A stretch of 64,000 nucleotides of DNA, from the NCBI GenBank assembly GCA_018257865.1, contig JAEUBA010000066.1:109916-173915 (forward strand). Reading direction: 5' to 3'. The notes under the pieces are model-generated. The model was not told where the DNA came from and ran no database searches. It saw only the letters and a program-made list of their open reading frames with translations. Each line of letters begins with the position of its first letter. The stretch's first letter is position 1. The DNA is from Stereocaulon alpinum (Eukaryota > Ascomycota > Lecanoromycetes > Lecanorales > Stereocaulaceae). This document shows, piece by piece, positions 10,822 through 22,985 of this stretch. The translations under genes were made by a program, and so were the position numbers.

Positions 10822-13356
10822 ATGTATAATTACCAAGGTAAATGCTGTCGGGGATTCGGGTGCTTTCGCTGTCCTTGCGCTGGTGATTGCTGACTTCCTG
10901 TTTTAGGTGCGCCGCCGTACGGACGGCCTCCATCTTTTGGCGGCTTTCCTGGAAGCAATGCCGCTCCTGGGATGGGACCTCCTCCAGGAATGGGTAAGCT
11001 CTAGCGTCAATTGCCTGAGGCTTCCACTAACAGTCTACAGCTGCTCCAGGTGTTGCTCCGCCTCCGGGCATGCAGTCAAATAATCAACAGCCTGGTCGTC
11101 CAGGTGGGTTCCCTGCAAACTTCCAGACACCACCAAACATGCCCCCAATCGACTTCGGCGCGTCTGTCATACGCCTCACTACTGGTTCCTCGAAACCATC
11201 TATATCACAAGGAGGCGACTCAGGACGACGAGAAGCAGAGCCTAGATCAGCTCGCCCGGGCTTGGGAGCAAGTCAAGGGATGGATGCACAGCGACAAGCT
11301 GTGCGTGAAAGTATGATGCAGCTGGTACCGCCTACGAAGGAAGAAATAGTACGAACCATATACGTCGGAGGCATTACGGAAGGCTCAGGAGGTGACGAAG
11401 GCATCGAGCGGATTCTAAGATCTGCGGGCAATCTGAGACGCTGGGTTAGAGCGATGGATGCGGAAAATAAGGCATGCAGATTTGGCTTTGCAGAGTACGA
11501 AGATCCCGAAAGTCTTGCCACAGCCGTAGAGGTACTGAAAGTCGTCGAAGTACCGGTCAAGCCACAAGCCGTCAACAACGCAAAGCAGGAAGAGGACGGT
11601 GAAGATGTCAAGGTGGAAAAGAGCAGATTACTCGTAAGCCAACACAATGAACGTTTATAGATGCTTCGGACTAACTTGTGTCTCTCAGTTTATGGTCGAT
11701 GACTCTTCATACAACTATCTGGAACAGTGGGAAGCTTCCCGTGGGGATCAAGATCCAATACAAGCTCAGCTACGTTTAGATGCTGCCAAGAGTGCTCTCG
11801 CTGGAGTACTTGCAGAACTCACTAATCCTTCCGCACCTATTCAGACAAATGATATGTCTAGCGTGGATCGTGATGGTGACTATTCGATGCAGAACGGAGA
11901 CGACAAGGCAGATGCGGAGATCATCACAATCCCACTTTCAGTTGACGATGAGCTCTCAGATATACCTGCTGAGATGCGTGAGACTGTTGCGAAAGAAATT
12001 CAAGCTTTTCGAGATCGAAGTACTCGTCGGGATATGGAGCGACTGAAAAGGGAAGAAGAGCTGGAGGCCATGGAGCGAAGGCGGAACATGAGCCAGTCCA
12101 GACCTAGCCGACTTGCATCCCCACCACTTTCCGCACCTAGTGGCCCAGCCGGAGGTGCGAACGGCATACCTGTAGGTCCTCGAGATCGAGGCGTTCCCAA
12201 TGCTCCAGCCGGACCGAAAGGCTACACTGAATCGCAAATGCCGAGAGATTACCAAAAGGGGGTCACATTCGTGAATGGAAGTGGTATAAATGGTGCAGGC
12301 GCTGCTGGCCTTATTGACCGAGAAGATGAAGACAGTGACGCCAGTGACGAGGACATCGAGCGAAGGAAGAGAGAAAAGAAGGAAGCAGAGCTCGAAAAGC
12401 AATACCAAGATCAGAAGCGAAGATGGCTAAATCGTGAGAGAAGTCGGACAGCAGCTGTTGAGCGAGAAAAAGCAAGGGACAAAGAGGAGCAAGCGCAGAA
12501 AGAAGCTGAGAAAGAAGCCGTGGCCAAGAGGCTACGAGAATGGAACGACGATGTTGAAGCAAGTAGGAAGGTCGAGGAGTACTACCTTGACCGCAGCATG
12601 TGGATCCGCAATCGTGCCGCTTTCAGGAGTAGAGAAGCGCATATGGATGACATAGATCGGAACGCAGAAGACACAAGAAAGGCCAAAGATGCACAGCAAA
12701 AGGAGCAGGCAAGAGGCATGGCCGATGACTTCCTCAACAGACAAGCAGCCGAACTCGATATCAAGGCTCCTCGAGAACCACAACGATTCAAATTGTCACT
12801 TGGCGCAGCAGCGCAGAAAGCACAAGCTGCAGCGACTGGCCGAAGAACTGTTGCTGAAGTGGAAGGCTTGCTTGAGGATGAGGAGGAAGCAGACAGCTCT
12901 GCAAAGAGAACACTTATCCCCATTAAATTCGACAATGCAGCTGACGCTATGGGCTTGACTGAGGAGGAGCGAGCACAAGCTGCGCGCCAACTAGCCGCAG
13001 ATATTCCGTCAGACAAAGAAGGCCTATGGAAGTGGCCTGTCAAATGGGACTTTGTTGATGAGACTGTGCTAAGCGAACAGCTCAGACCATTCGTGGAGAA
13101 GAAGATCATGGAGTACCTTGGCGTTCAAGAGCAGATGCTGGTTGAAGTTGCGGAGGAACACATTCGAAAGAGGGGCGAGCCTCAGGCGCTGGTGGAGGAA
13201 CTCGAAGGGGTAAGCCTCTCCAGATACATCTTGCAGTGAGCAAGCTAACAATGTGGATTACAGGCACTGGATGAAGAAGCTGAGATCCTTGTGAAGAAGC
13301 TCTGGCGAATGATTATCTTCTTTAGCGAGTCCGAAAAGCGAGGGCTTTCGGCGTAG
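10822..13356 (+). CDS. RBM25: RBM25-type splicing factor (RRM plus PWI domain)
   Basis: Exons are 10822-10837, 10907-10993, 11041-11633, 11689-13209 and 13264-13356, closing to 769 aa. The N-terminus is a Pro/Gly/Met tract (PPGMAPGVAPPPGMQ), as in animal RBM25. An RRM lies around 139-240, with TIYVGGI as RNP2 and ACRFGFAEYED as RNP1. A long Arg/Glu-rich charged region (about 330-560) has repeated RKREKKEAELE-like coiled coil. The C-terminal PWI fold (about 685-769) contains LWKWPVKWDFVD and LRPFVEKKIMEYLGV. RBM25 acts in the nucleus with U1 snRNP in alternative splicing. The last exon restores the final PWI helix, ending in KLWRMIIFFSESEKRGLSA. The first exon codes only five residues and a partial codon; its donor GTAAAT is good. 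Confidence 0.9.
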
Positions 13357-13816
13357 GAATCTGGCTACCTGGATGCTACGACTAATATTTGCAACACTCT
13401 GCATGCCAAAATTGCCAATTATGATCTTCTTTTAGGACTAACTTCCACGCGTTTACAGACATTGGGGCTATCGCTCAATAGAAGTGCTATGTCCACGGCG
13501 AGCTTCAAGTCGCTTTATGTTGTAGGCATTGTTCTGGAGGCGTAGTCTAGAATCGCGCTTTCCAATTTCCACTTTCTGCTGTCGAACAAACGACACAAGC
13601 AAGAACGAACAACAAAACGCCCGTTTCTCATCTTTAATTGAGCCTTTGTTTCCTCTTAAGACCAGAAACTCTCAAAGCACCCCGACACCAGAGATCGTCC
13701 GTCCAAGACTTCTCGCATTCGCTGCTATCACTATCGATCACATTCACTACCCAGCATCCAGTCGAGTCTTGTCTATCATTCTATAACCCCATAACATTCA
13801 GAGAACAGAGCTCATC
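13357..13816. other. RBM25 3' region and promoter/5'UTR of the GPI gene
   Basis: No coding signal. From about 13560 the + strand is pyrimidine- and CA-rich, which is typical of a fungal promoter or 5' leader before the ATG at 13817. Confidence 0.4.
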
Positions 13817-14699
13817 ATGCGCTTCTCAACCATTGCCACTGCATTCCTCGCTCCCCTCTACGTCCAAGCATTCGTCGCATTCACCAACAATGCATACACT
13901 GGTATAACAGCTGGTGCTCCTTTTACACTGACATGGAGCGGTGACAACTCTGTATTTCTGCCTTACTTGTGACCTGGGTATTGACGCTGACCCCCTACAG
14001 CCCGTTACGATCAACCTCCTAAATGGTCCCAAGCAGATGCTTGTCAAGGTCAACACCGTAGCAGGTAAGTGTAGCAGCTTCCTAGATCCGATCTCTTATA
14101 CCGCCCGAAAGCAGGCTAATTCCATCAAAGATGCCGTCAGTGGTTCCACATTCACATGGACACCTCCAACAACCCTCACCCCAGGCGTCTATGCTCTTTC
14201 GATCACTCAGTCAGGGTCAGTATACTTCCATTGTCTATACTCCCTTCAAGTTTGCTGACGAAGCTCTAACAGAATTACGAACTACTCTCCCCAATTCTTC
14301 CTTCCCAGTGGGGGTATCCCAGCTCCTGCATCGAAGGCTACGACTGCAATAGTAACCACCCACGTTACATCTCTAACAACGGTCTATGTTACCTCCCCAG
14401 CTGCTCCACCAGCATCTACCCCGGCCGCCACTTCTGCACCTCTCGGCAAGCCTCCTGGTGCTCCCAGCCTGGCCGTCGTCATGGATTCCAAGCCGGCTTA
14501 TTCTGCACCGGGAAATTGCACAAGCACTGTCATGCCTTCTGGAATGGCGAGCGGGACTGTTTCGGGGATGCCGTCCGGGACTGGAGCGGCTCCTATCCAG
14601 AAGTTGACCGGTGGGGCTGAGAAAGTGGGACGAACGGGCTGGGTATACTCTTTTGGTGCTGTCGTTGTGGGCGCTGTTGTGATGAGGTTCGCCTTTTAG
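13817..14699 (+). CDS. GPI-anchored cell-surface protein, Kre9/Knh1-like domain
   Basis: Exons are 13817-13951, 14001-14064, 14131-14215 and 14273-14699 (introns 49, 66 and 57 nt), giving 236 aa. Residues 1-18 are a signal peptide ending in YVQA. Residues 19 to about 105 form the Ig-like domain annotated as Kre9/Knh1-like N-terminal, with ITAGAPFTLTWSGDN, VTINLLNGP, FTWTPPTTLTPGVYALSITQ and NYSPQFFL. A Ser/Thr/Pro/Ala stalk follows. The last 20 residues are a hydrophobic tail (YSFGAVVVGAVVMRFAF) after small residues, as expected for GPI attachment. The role is probably wall-associated; the Kre9 link to beta-1,6-glucan is by domain name only, and most members of this group have no assigned function. 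Confidence 0.85.
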
Positions 14700-15254
14700 G
14701 TGCTTCTATGGCTTGGCTCAGCTGGTTGTGAGATTGGAGAACGGGCAAGGAGCGTTGAATTGCTGTAAGTGGAACCGAGTCGGACTGGATCTTTCTCGAT
14801 GTGCGCTTAAAGCTGCGGTGGCTGGCGGTATACGTTGATTTTACTTGCTTTGCTATCGTTTCGGAGTTATGAGTACAGCACATCGTTGTCTGAACAGCAA
14901 TCAGAAGATTCGACCCTCGTCTTTCAAGCGCGCCTCGTCTGTTCGTGAAGTTGGCGTCTAATAAGGGCTGTAAGACATTCCACTTTTCCATCTATGTGTG
15001 CCCACCTGCGCACGCCGTTCCGTCTCTACTAGTCACGAAATTCCGTAAGCTCCAACAAGCCCGCCTCTTTTTCAACGCCCTTCACTCATTCGCCCATCAT
15101 TAGCTCGGTACCAGTCTCACGGTCTCGGTACAAGTCTTTCGATAGCTGATTGTTCATTATGCATTAGTCTAGGTTCTAAACAGGCAGTGAGCCCGACTCT
15201 GTATCTCTATCACTCCACCATTCACCTCTTCTACAGCATAGCCATCCCATACCA
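14700..15254. other. Intergenic between convergent genes
   Basis: This holds the 3' regions of the GPI gene and the HDDC2-like gene. No open frame with a domain was found. The + strand becomes strongly CT-rich from about 15180 onward, the start of a skewed block that continues into the next gene. Confidence 0.4.
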
Positions 15255-16111
15255 TTACAATTCCCTCCCAGCCCCCAACATCGTCGCCTCCTCCCCTCTC
15301 TCCTTCCACAACTCTTCCCGTTCCTTCAGAACCTCCCTTGCCCACTCTTTAACCTCACTCCCCTGAATCTTCTCCGCCACATGCGCAAACTCCCCTAAAT
15401 CCAGCTTCCCCTTCCCCTCCTCCGGTCCCCTCCGCTCATACTCCACCATCTGCAACAACAACTCAATCTTATCCACATCATGCACGAAAACACTCTCCTG
15501 CGTCTTACCCACCTCATACTCCTCCCAGATATCCCGTATCCCCCTCCCTTGCTCCCCACCACCCCATTTCCCCAATAACGTCTCACTCAAATACTCCATC
15601 GTCTCCGCTTCCCTTCTCGATTTCTCCTCTTTCGTCACCCCGTCTACGGGCGTAATGTCTCCTACGAGAGCCTCTGCCATGTCGTGTACTAAGGCCATTT
15701 TCGTACAGTGCGGGATGTTAAGGGTGTTAGTGAGGGAGGGGGGTGCGAGGAGGGTTATTATGGACATGCGGTACATGTGGTCTGAGATCGATTCGCCGTG
15801 GGTGATGCCGAAGCGGCGCCAGCCTTCGCGTTTGGTGGTTTTTAGACGCTCGAGGAGGTGGAGGAAGGGGATTGGCGTTGTTGGGGGGGTGGTTGGGGTG
15901 GGGTTTGCGAGAGTGGAGAGGACTGCGGATGTTCAGGTTAGGTTGTGGTGTGGGAGGAGGAGTTAGAGGTGATTTGCGTACCTGATTGGACGGACCATGG
16001 CTCTGTGAGGCCTGCTTCTGTAGGTGGGACGCTGGATACTGCGTCGAGCTTGGGTTCGGCTGTGCTGTTTGTGATGGCGTTGGCGTCTGTTAGGGGCAAT
16101 GGTGGGGACAT
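15255..16111 (-). CDS. HDDC2: HD-domain 5'-deoxynucleotidase, HDDC2/YGK1 type
   Basis: Exons are 15982-16111 and 15255-15922 (intron 59 nt, GTACGC...GCAG), giving 265 aa. The family signature is clear: GWRRFGITHGESISDHMYRM (H92), then KMALVHDMAEALVGDITP with the HD pair at 123-124, KEEKSRREAETM, and a later VHDVDKIELLLQM that supplies the last metal-binding Asp. These enzymes hydrolyse deoxynucleoside 5'-monophosphates in the cytosol with a divalent metal. Residues 1-60 are a Pro/Thr-rich extension not seen in short homologues. The gene straddles a sharp base-composition flip: its coding strand is C-rich in the 5' half and G-rich in the 3' half. Confidence 0.88.
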
Positions 16112-16628
16112 GACTGCTTGGATAATTCAAGGAGAGCTATCAGGGTTGCGTAGAAGGAGCGGAGAGCTGGATATCGAGCTTCTGGATCGGTAGGAATGTA
16201 AAGAATGAAGGCTGAGACGGAGAGCTTTTTATAAGTAATTTTTTGAACCTGTACGACGGAAGCCTAAGGTGAATGCATGACGCTTCCATGCAGCATCCGC
16301 TCGGCGGTGCTCGCTTCACGATGGGTCAAGGAAACAAAGATGGAGATGGCGAGAACACTCTAGATAGTAAACAAACAAGTTGGATACCTGCGAGCTTATC
16401 TTAGGCGCCTGTCAGGTCCGACGTATGACGCCGTGGGCGGAAACTTTAAGCGTGCTCTTGCCTCATTTTAGGCTGCTTCTAGGCTGCTTTAGGGCATCTG
16501 TCAGGAACGGTTCTAGGCGTCTGTTTATCTCTCCTAGTAGTGTACCCCACAAATCCTACACATGCCGTAGATATCCTTTGTCTGCACACCCACTAGTTGT
16601 GCCATGCCTCAGATCTACTACCACCAGC
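16112..16628. promoter_or_regulatory. Divergent promoter region, HDDC2-like / HAUS6
   Basis: A 517 bp gap separates two genes transcribed away from each other. A TATA-like ATAAGTAATTTTTTG lies near 16230, upstream of the HDDC2-like gene. An open frame at 16380-16628 continues into HAUS6 exon 1, but the augmin homology starts at ATG 16629. Confidence 0.35.
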
Positions 16629-18867
16629 ATGAGCAAACCACAAGCAACACCTGCGCCAGCGCACGCGACCTTGAGCATCTCAATCCTCCTCACTAACCTC
16701 CACCTTCTCGACCTAGATCGATGTGAAGACTGGCCTGCAATCTCTGCTCAAACATTCACCAGCAAGAACACACTACAGAATGAGAAAAATCGTATCAATT
16801 GCGTTGAATGGGCCTTCTACCGCTTGTTCGAGCTATGGGATCTAGAGGAGACAAAAGATGTCAGATCAACCAGGTCAATTGGACGTGTTCTGTTTCGCTG
16901 ACGGTAGATGATAGAAGCTCCTACCGTTCTTCCCACCGTTGGAACCACTACAATCTCTCAATTTACGTGCCGCCCTGTTCAGGTGCATCAGTGAGCTCAA
17001 GAAGAGCGGAGATCTAGGCAAAGAGGTGATCATTAGGAAAACGATGTTTGATGATTGCAAAGGCGAAAAGCTTCAGGAATTGCTAGCCTCGTTCTCTACC
17101 ATTGTGTTACGGAAGATCTTGGCTGCTGGACATACTGGGAAGAAGAGCATTGCGGGGCAACTTGCGATCGCCAGAAGGATAACAAGGGAGGAACATGAGT
17201 CGTTGCTACCCCTCGCCGTAGCACATCGGGCGTCTTTGACAGCGCTGCTGCGAAGGAAGAAAGACCTGAGGACAAAGTATCGCAAATTTGGCTCCGTCTT
17301 GGACACCAAAGAGCACGAAGTCAATCACAGATTTGAGGAAGTGGTGAAAACACAGAGTTACTTAGATGAAAACCTCATACCAGACCACACAGTGTCGCGG
17401 CTATCCGCACTATTTGAGAAGCACTGGCAAGGTGATTCCAGACTGATAGATGTTATTGCACAAGGAGAAGAGCAGGGTCTTGGAGATTCTCTATTGGATA
17501 GGCATTTCCAACAAGTATGGCCGGAGGTCTCTGAAAGATCATTTGACGAAGAGATTGGGACTACGCAACGGGGACTCCTCCAAGATCTGGAAAAGCGGGT
17601 GGCGGAGCAGGAGGCCCGACTGAAGCAATGGAAGGACTTCAAGGACGCAATGAAAACGGACAACAAGTTTAGAATATCGCCAAAGAAGCAGGAATTACCG
17701 TTAACGCGAACCACAGGCAACGATGAAGATCGGCAAAAGCGTAGAGAAAGAGACCTTGTCTTTAGCCCGAGAAAGAGTCCCAGAAAGAGTGACTGGGAGC
17801 TTGGACCTAAAGGAGCAGACTCTTCGCCAACACCTGCAATGCCAAAGACCACCAAAGCGAACATTAAATTGCCAAGATCTGCATCAAAGCAACTCAACCC
17901 TAGCAAAAAGGAAGAATTGAAAGACGAAACTTCCGTAACCCAACAGCGAAGATCAACCGGTCTCTTCTCTCCTATTGGGGGAGGCCACGACGATTCTGAC
18001 AACTCTGGATTCTCAGAAGTCTCGGGCGGCCAATTGCATGAATTGGCCTCACCGAATGCTACACGGGTCAAAGACGAGGACGCGTCATCTCGTGCTAGCA
18101 AGAAGAAGGATGGTCTGGCTCACCCGGCTGAAAACGCTGATATGAATGGACTTGAGAAAGAGCTTGCCTATCCTAAGGTGCCTGCTAACGAGTACACTCT
18201 CCCTCCTACAAACGGAGAGTCGCCAAAGAGTCCAGATGGCAGAAATCCAGCGCAACGATCTCCCACAAGCCACGACAGAGAGGAAAGCTACACCGACACC
18301 CAGGAGCCAGATGAAGATGATCTGCTAGCAGAGCAAATCATCTCAATGACCATCAATGCTGCTCCAACCCCCAAGCAACCTCAGCTCTCCCTAGAGGAAC
18401 GAACTCGCCAATCAATAGCATTCGCCAGCCCAAGAAAATTTCAAAGCTTGCAATCGAACGCTCCACCACAACCCCTACCTCCCATCACTACGAAGGAAAA
18501 CTCTTCACACACTCAACCCAGCGGCCCAACTACCCTCCTCGAACGAACCCGAAATTCCATCTCGCTCCTCCCATCAAAGCCAAAGCCATCCCGAAAATCC
18601 ATGCACGAGCGCCGCACCTCGAAGATATACCCCACGAATCAATTCGAGACACCCAAGAAACAATTATCTAGCGTCAGAGAATCGACGCCGCCAGATCTAC
18701 TATTCAGTCCAGGGGCAGGCTATGATAGCGTGTTCAAGAGTAGGCCTAAAATTGCTAATAGTCCGACGCCTTCGCCTGTGCCGTGGAATGGGTTGGACAG
18801 GGACCATGGTGATGATTTGGGAGGTGAGGAGGAGTCGCCGTTGCTTAGGATTACTTCTAATGTGTGA
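16629..18867 (+). CDS. HAUS6: HAUS augmin-like complex subunit 6
   Basis: Exons are 16629-16859 and 16915-18867 (intron 55 nt), giving 727 aa. The N-terminal 220 residues match the HAUS6 N-terminal domain: LLTNLHLLDLDRCEDWPAIS, then RINCVEWAFYRLFELWD, FFPPLEPLQSLNLRAALFR and LRKILAAGHTG. Augmin recruits gamma-tubulin to existing spindle microtubules to nucleate branches. A helical region (about 230-330) is followed by a long disordered Ser/Pro/Lys-rich tail with repeated SPRK-type sites that suit mitotic kinases. The second exon has no ATG near its beginning (the frame there opens with TTG), so exon 1 is required. The family call rests on the N-terminal domain. Confidence 0.85.
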
Positions 18868-19552
18868 TAAAAATTTCGTTGGCATGGTGTGTGTTCGCAC
18901 TGGATTGGACGCTATTTAAATATCCTAGCAAGGTTGCTCCTTGTTGCGGTGTGCGTATTCAGAACTCAATGTCAATATTCAAACATAACCCTCTCGCGGA
19001 ATACTACCCAGAATGAGTGAGCCAATGAACAGAGATTTGCTCCATCAGACTCTAAACCGCTATTGACTGTACGTTCGGAGTAAGCATGCTTTGTCAAACC
19101 CGACACTATGGCTAAGCGATTGAGGTCACGGTAGTGCGAGCCTCATTGAAAGGGAGGACAGCTGGTACCTCGCTCGTGCGTACACGGCTCTAATGTAATG
19201 TAGCAATCATTCCTTTCTGCCTCTTCGCTAGCTTTCTAGCTCATTTCATATCTCCTTGTTTTACGTGTCTAGACCGAGACTTGCCATCGTACATGATTCG
19301 ATAGCAAACAAATGCAAGAAATATCGACGCTTAGCGAAAGTGTTCCTCAAGATATAAGTACATTGCTGAGAACAGTGGGTCAACTGTTCTGACTCTAGGG
19401 GTATTAACAATACCCTGCAAGGACCTATGCTCCTTCAATATGAATACGACAGCAACCATATCATACGACAGGGCGGTAAATCGTTGTGATTGGTTCAGCC
19501 TCCTCTGGAGCTCAAGTTCGTTCTCTGGACAAGCTTGGAAAGGTGAACGTCA
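18868..19552. other. Intergenic between convergent genes
   Basis: 3' regions of HAUS6 and the RecQ gene. No coding potential or repeat was recognised. Confidence 0.4.
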
Positions 19553-22248
19553 TTACTTGCACTCTTTGCTAAATCTCTTCACAAGCTCCTATATCAGGTG
19601 AAGGATCAGCTTTGCAGTACTACGCAGATACAGTTTGACTTGTGATTGAGTACTCACTTCGAAGTCACACTTATCCATACTGCCAAACACAGCATGCTTG
19701 CCCAGCTTCTCAATCGTGACTCTCGGGCTCGAGATACCGAACGCCACCCTCGCCAAAAATCGAGCATCGTCGCGAACCTTCGTAGCAGACAAGATGGCCC
19801 TGATCTTTGCTTCCTGTATGGGTTCCTTCTGCTGCCTCTTGTCCCCACCAATGAATTTAACAGGTGTCTTAGTAATACAGAAGCTGCAATTTCCACAGCC
19901 ATTCTCGGGTATTGACCCTTCGTCCCCAAAGTGTCTTGCAAGTTCTCGGGCTAAGCACCCCTTTGATGTGATGAGGTCAATGACCGCATGAATTCTCTGC
20001 ATGTCACTTTTCTCCCTAGCCTCGATCCGCGCGTAAATAGCCGTAATGATGGCGTCCTTAGCAGTATCGCCTTGAGGAAATTCATTGAGTATACGGAAAC
20101 GGTTGATGACGCCACTTGGTCGAAGCTCGATAGCACCGTTGTCGTTCCATTCCTGTAGCTTGCGCACTACATCCGCCCTTTGGACACCGCCAAGACGTGC
20201 GGCCGCATCAACATCGATTTGAGTCCATGTCTTTGCCGTTCTGCTGAGTTTTTTGAGGGCTAGAGTAATATTGGAGCCGTCCGTAGTGCGTTGCTCGAAG
20301 GATGCTGATTTAGTGTATTTATACTCAGAGTATTTGGGTGTGATTGCTCGGATCAATTCGAAGCGGAGCTCCAACTGGGCGTTCAGGAGATCCAAAGCAT
20401 TCCTCTAGATGTTGTCAGTGCCCGAAAGGCCCGCAGTGAATAAGCGTAGAATACTGACACGGATATCCCACTCCCGGCTTTCATCATTCAAATTACGCTC
20501 GATGACTTCTCCAGGCTTTGCGTATCTATACAACTCTAGCATCTCGCCTACTAGACCTTTAACGCTCCTCAAGCTTGGCACATCGGCCTGGGACCACTGT
20601 TCCATGAGTCCTATGTCTTCAGCGCACAAATAGATCAAGCATGTGCTGGGTAGGCCATCACGTCCAGCACGACCGATCTCTTGGCTATACCCTTCAAGAC
20701 TCTTCGGCACAGTGAAGTGAACGATGTTCCGAATATTGGGTTTATCGATACCCATTCCGAAGGCAATTGTGGCTACGATCTGATATTCAAATCTTAGCCC
20801 CATCTGTCTGGGCCGCATTCGTCTTTCGAATACGTACGATAATCTTTTCCGAGGCCATGAATTTATCCTGCACCTTAGTTCTAGCATCGCTGGACATTCC
20901 AGCGTGGTAGTTGTAGGCATCGAAACCGTCTGCCTGTAGTCTTGAGCATAAAAACTCTGTCTGGTCATGCGTTTGCACATATACAATAGAAGGCCCCGGA
21001 TGCTTCGTGAGAAACGCTCTCAAGTCGGCTTCTTTTGCCGCCCCAGATTTAAAGGACTTTGCTTGTAGACTCAGATTTGGCCGATAGGTTGTAGTCCGAA
21101 AGACTCCTTGCTTGTCGATATCAAATGCATCACAGATATCGTCGCTAACCTTCGGAGTTGCCTGAGTACCATAACGTCAACATTTACATGACAACCCTCA
21201 GGACCTGACACATACAGTAGCTGTCAGGCATAGAATCCGTTCCGCTTGGACCTCTTTGGCAAATCTCGCGACTAAATTATGCCTCAGTAAGGCAAATACT
21301 GAGGTAAGGGAACGGCCGTTGACGATGAACCTTTCAGGTAGTCCGGCCGAAAAGCGTGTCCCCATTCCGAGATGCAATGTGCTTCATCTATAGCAATGAG
21401 ACGGACTTTTGTGGCGTTGATCATCGCAACGAAACCCTCGTTATTAAGCCGTTCAGGTGCTACGTAACTACGAGCGTTATTAGATGCGAAGCCCGGACGT
21501 TACCTTCCCCTCGATGCTTAACCCTAGAATGCATGCACAGTAGACACGTCTTTCGATCCTTTGGTCAAAGGATAGCCCACTCTGACAATTCATGATACTA
21601 AAACACGCAGTACACGATAATGTTTTCAAGAGATGTTTGAGACTTACAGTAGCTTCAACTCGCCCCGTCGTAGCTTTTCACAAGTATCGAGCCAAGCATC
21701 ACGGGTCTGTGATGAGTCCATGGCCGCTGCAGCTACTCCCCGTTTCTTCAAGGCGTCAACTTGATCCTAGAATTGCGTTTTAGCACGCCTCTCGGAGGAC
21801 TGATCAGAGTAGCCACCTTCATAAGTGCAATCAAGGGGCTGACGACAAGAGTAACCCCCTTTCCCGGTGTCCGTCCGCAAAGCTCGTCATAGTCATCGAA
21901 AGCCAGCGCAGGTATCTGGTAAACAAGACTCTTGCCGCCTCCAGTTGGGAAGACAACAGTCGCACTGTCGCCAGATATTAATCTTGCAATAGCTGCTTCT
22001 TGTTTGAGTTTGAACTTTGGAAAGCCCCAGGTCCTTTGGAGGATACCTTCCGCCAATGCCACCGCACTGACGTCCTCCGTTTCTTTGAAACGCTTCGTAG
22101 TGGACTCATCGTCAAAGTCTGCGGGGATGGTCCGCTTCGTGCTCGATTTGGTCAACGTAGGAGTACTCGACTCAGCGAGCATCAGATCTTCATCTTCAAT
22201 TTCACCGAAATCATCTGAGTCCTCATCGTATATTAGGCATGGCACCAT
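19553..22248 (-). CDS. RecQ-family ATP-dependent DNA helicase
   Basis: Eight exons: 21817-22248, 21648-21766, 21331-21467, 21216-21271, 20838-21161, 20459-20779, 19658-20404 and 19553-19588. All phases agree and the product is 723 aa. It is a 3'-5' helicase that unwinds recombination and replication intermediates. Walker A is PTGGGKS (K106), the DEAH box is at 211-214 in DEAHCISEWGH, and motif VI is QEIGRAGRDG (about 389-398). The RecQ zinc site has C613, C633, C636 and C639 (GCGNCSFC). There is no long Sgs1-like N-terminus and no obvious HRDC domain, so it is the short RecQ type rather than the Sgs1/QDE-3 orthologue. The last exon is only 12 codons (ELVKRFSKECK) and is easily missed. Intron 21468-21647 is 180 nt, while the others are 50-69 nt. 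Confidence 0.9.
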
Positions 22249-22985
22249 GTCTGCTGCCGTATCTCAGATGGCTCAAGGACGATGTAGTTTGGTCTCTACA
22301 GCTCTGTAAAAGCTTAATGCCATTAATGTATCAAAGTGGGAACTAAGGCCAGCTCCAAGACGTGGAGATCAATGTTGAAGGCTGCTTATAGCGCAGGGCT
22401 TAGCTCTTGCATGAGTTGCCGGGAGCAGTGTGGCAAGTATAACTTGTCTGTCCAAGTTGTGAAGTTGACTGGCGTCAAATATATGATATAACGCGCCGGA
22501 AAAGCGCGTTCTGCCAAGGCCGAACCAAGGCAAGCGCCAGGGCTTAAGCCTTCCCGCCGACAGGAACCATTGACCTAGACTGCCGTGACTGCTAGAGATA
22601 GCGATCAATATACCACTCAATCAAAATCATTGACTAATTAGCTACCTGTATCTCATCTCAAGATTTAGCAGGCATTATGCCAGCTTTGTTGATGGGATAG
22701 GCGCTTACAATGACGCCGAAGTGAATGTTCAATTGACCGATTTTCGGCCATCCTCTAAGCGTCCTTCCCGTGTTCCACATTCACCTCGCCAAGCTGGCTG
22801 TCTCCAAGCGCCTTCAACTGTTCGCCCTTTCTTTCTTCCTCTTCATCGGTATCGCTCTCGTCCTGGCTCCTCCTTCTCGCTTCGCCTCAAGGGTGTCTGC
22901 CATCTTTGAGCAACTTGTCCCCTACGGCGCCAAAACGAACCTACGGCCGAACATCTCCTCAACTAGACCATTGACCACCTCAACA
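22249..22985. promoter_or_regulatory. Divergent promoter region, RecQ / M3 peptidase
   Basis: A 737 bp region between two outward-pointing genes. Its right part, from about 22740, is pyrimidine-rich and reads in frame with the peptidase from a GTG at 22770 through a hydrophobic stretch, but no ATG opens that extension. It is therefore best taken as 5'UTR, though a non-AUG start giving a membrane-targeted form cannot be excluded. Confidence 0.4.
22692..22736 (+). promoter_or_regulatory. Three mini-uORFs upstream of the M3 peptidase
   Basis: ATG GGA TAG (22692-22700), ATG ACG CCG AAG TGA (22710-22724) and ATG TTC AAT TGA (22725-22736) follow one another, the last two directly abutting. If the transcript starts upstream of them they could reduce or condition translation from ATG 22986. 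The transcription start is unknown. Confidence 0.35.

Noticed and set aside
12582..13109. 175-codon minus-strand frame
   Set aside because: Shadow of the charged region of RBM25; Ser/Ala-rich antisense composition.
17358..18101. 247-codon minus-strand frame
   Set aside because: Antisense to HAUS6, which has a clear family match on the other strand.
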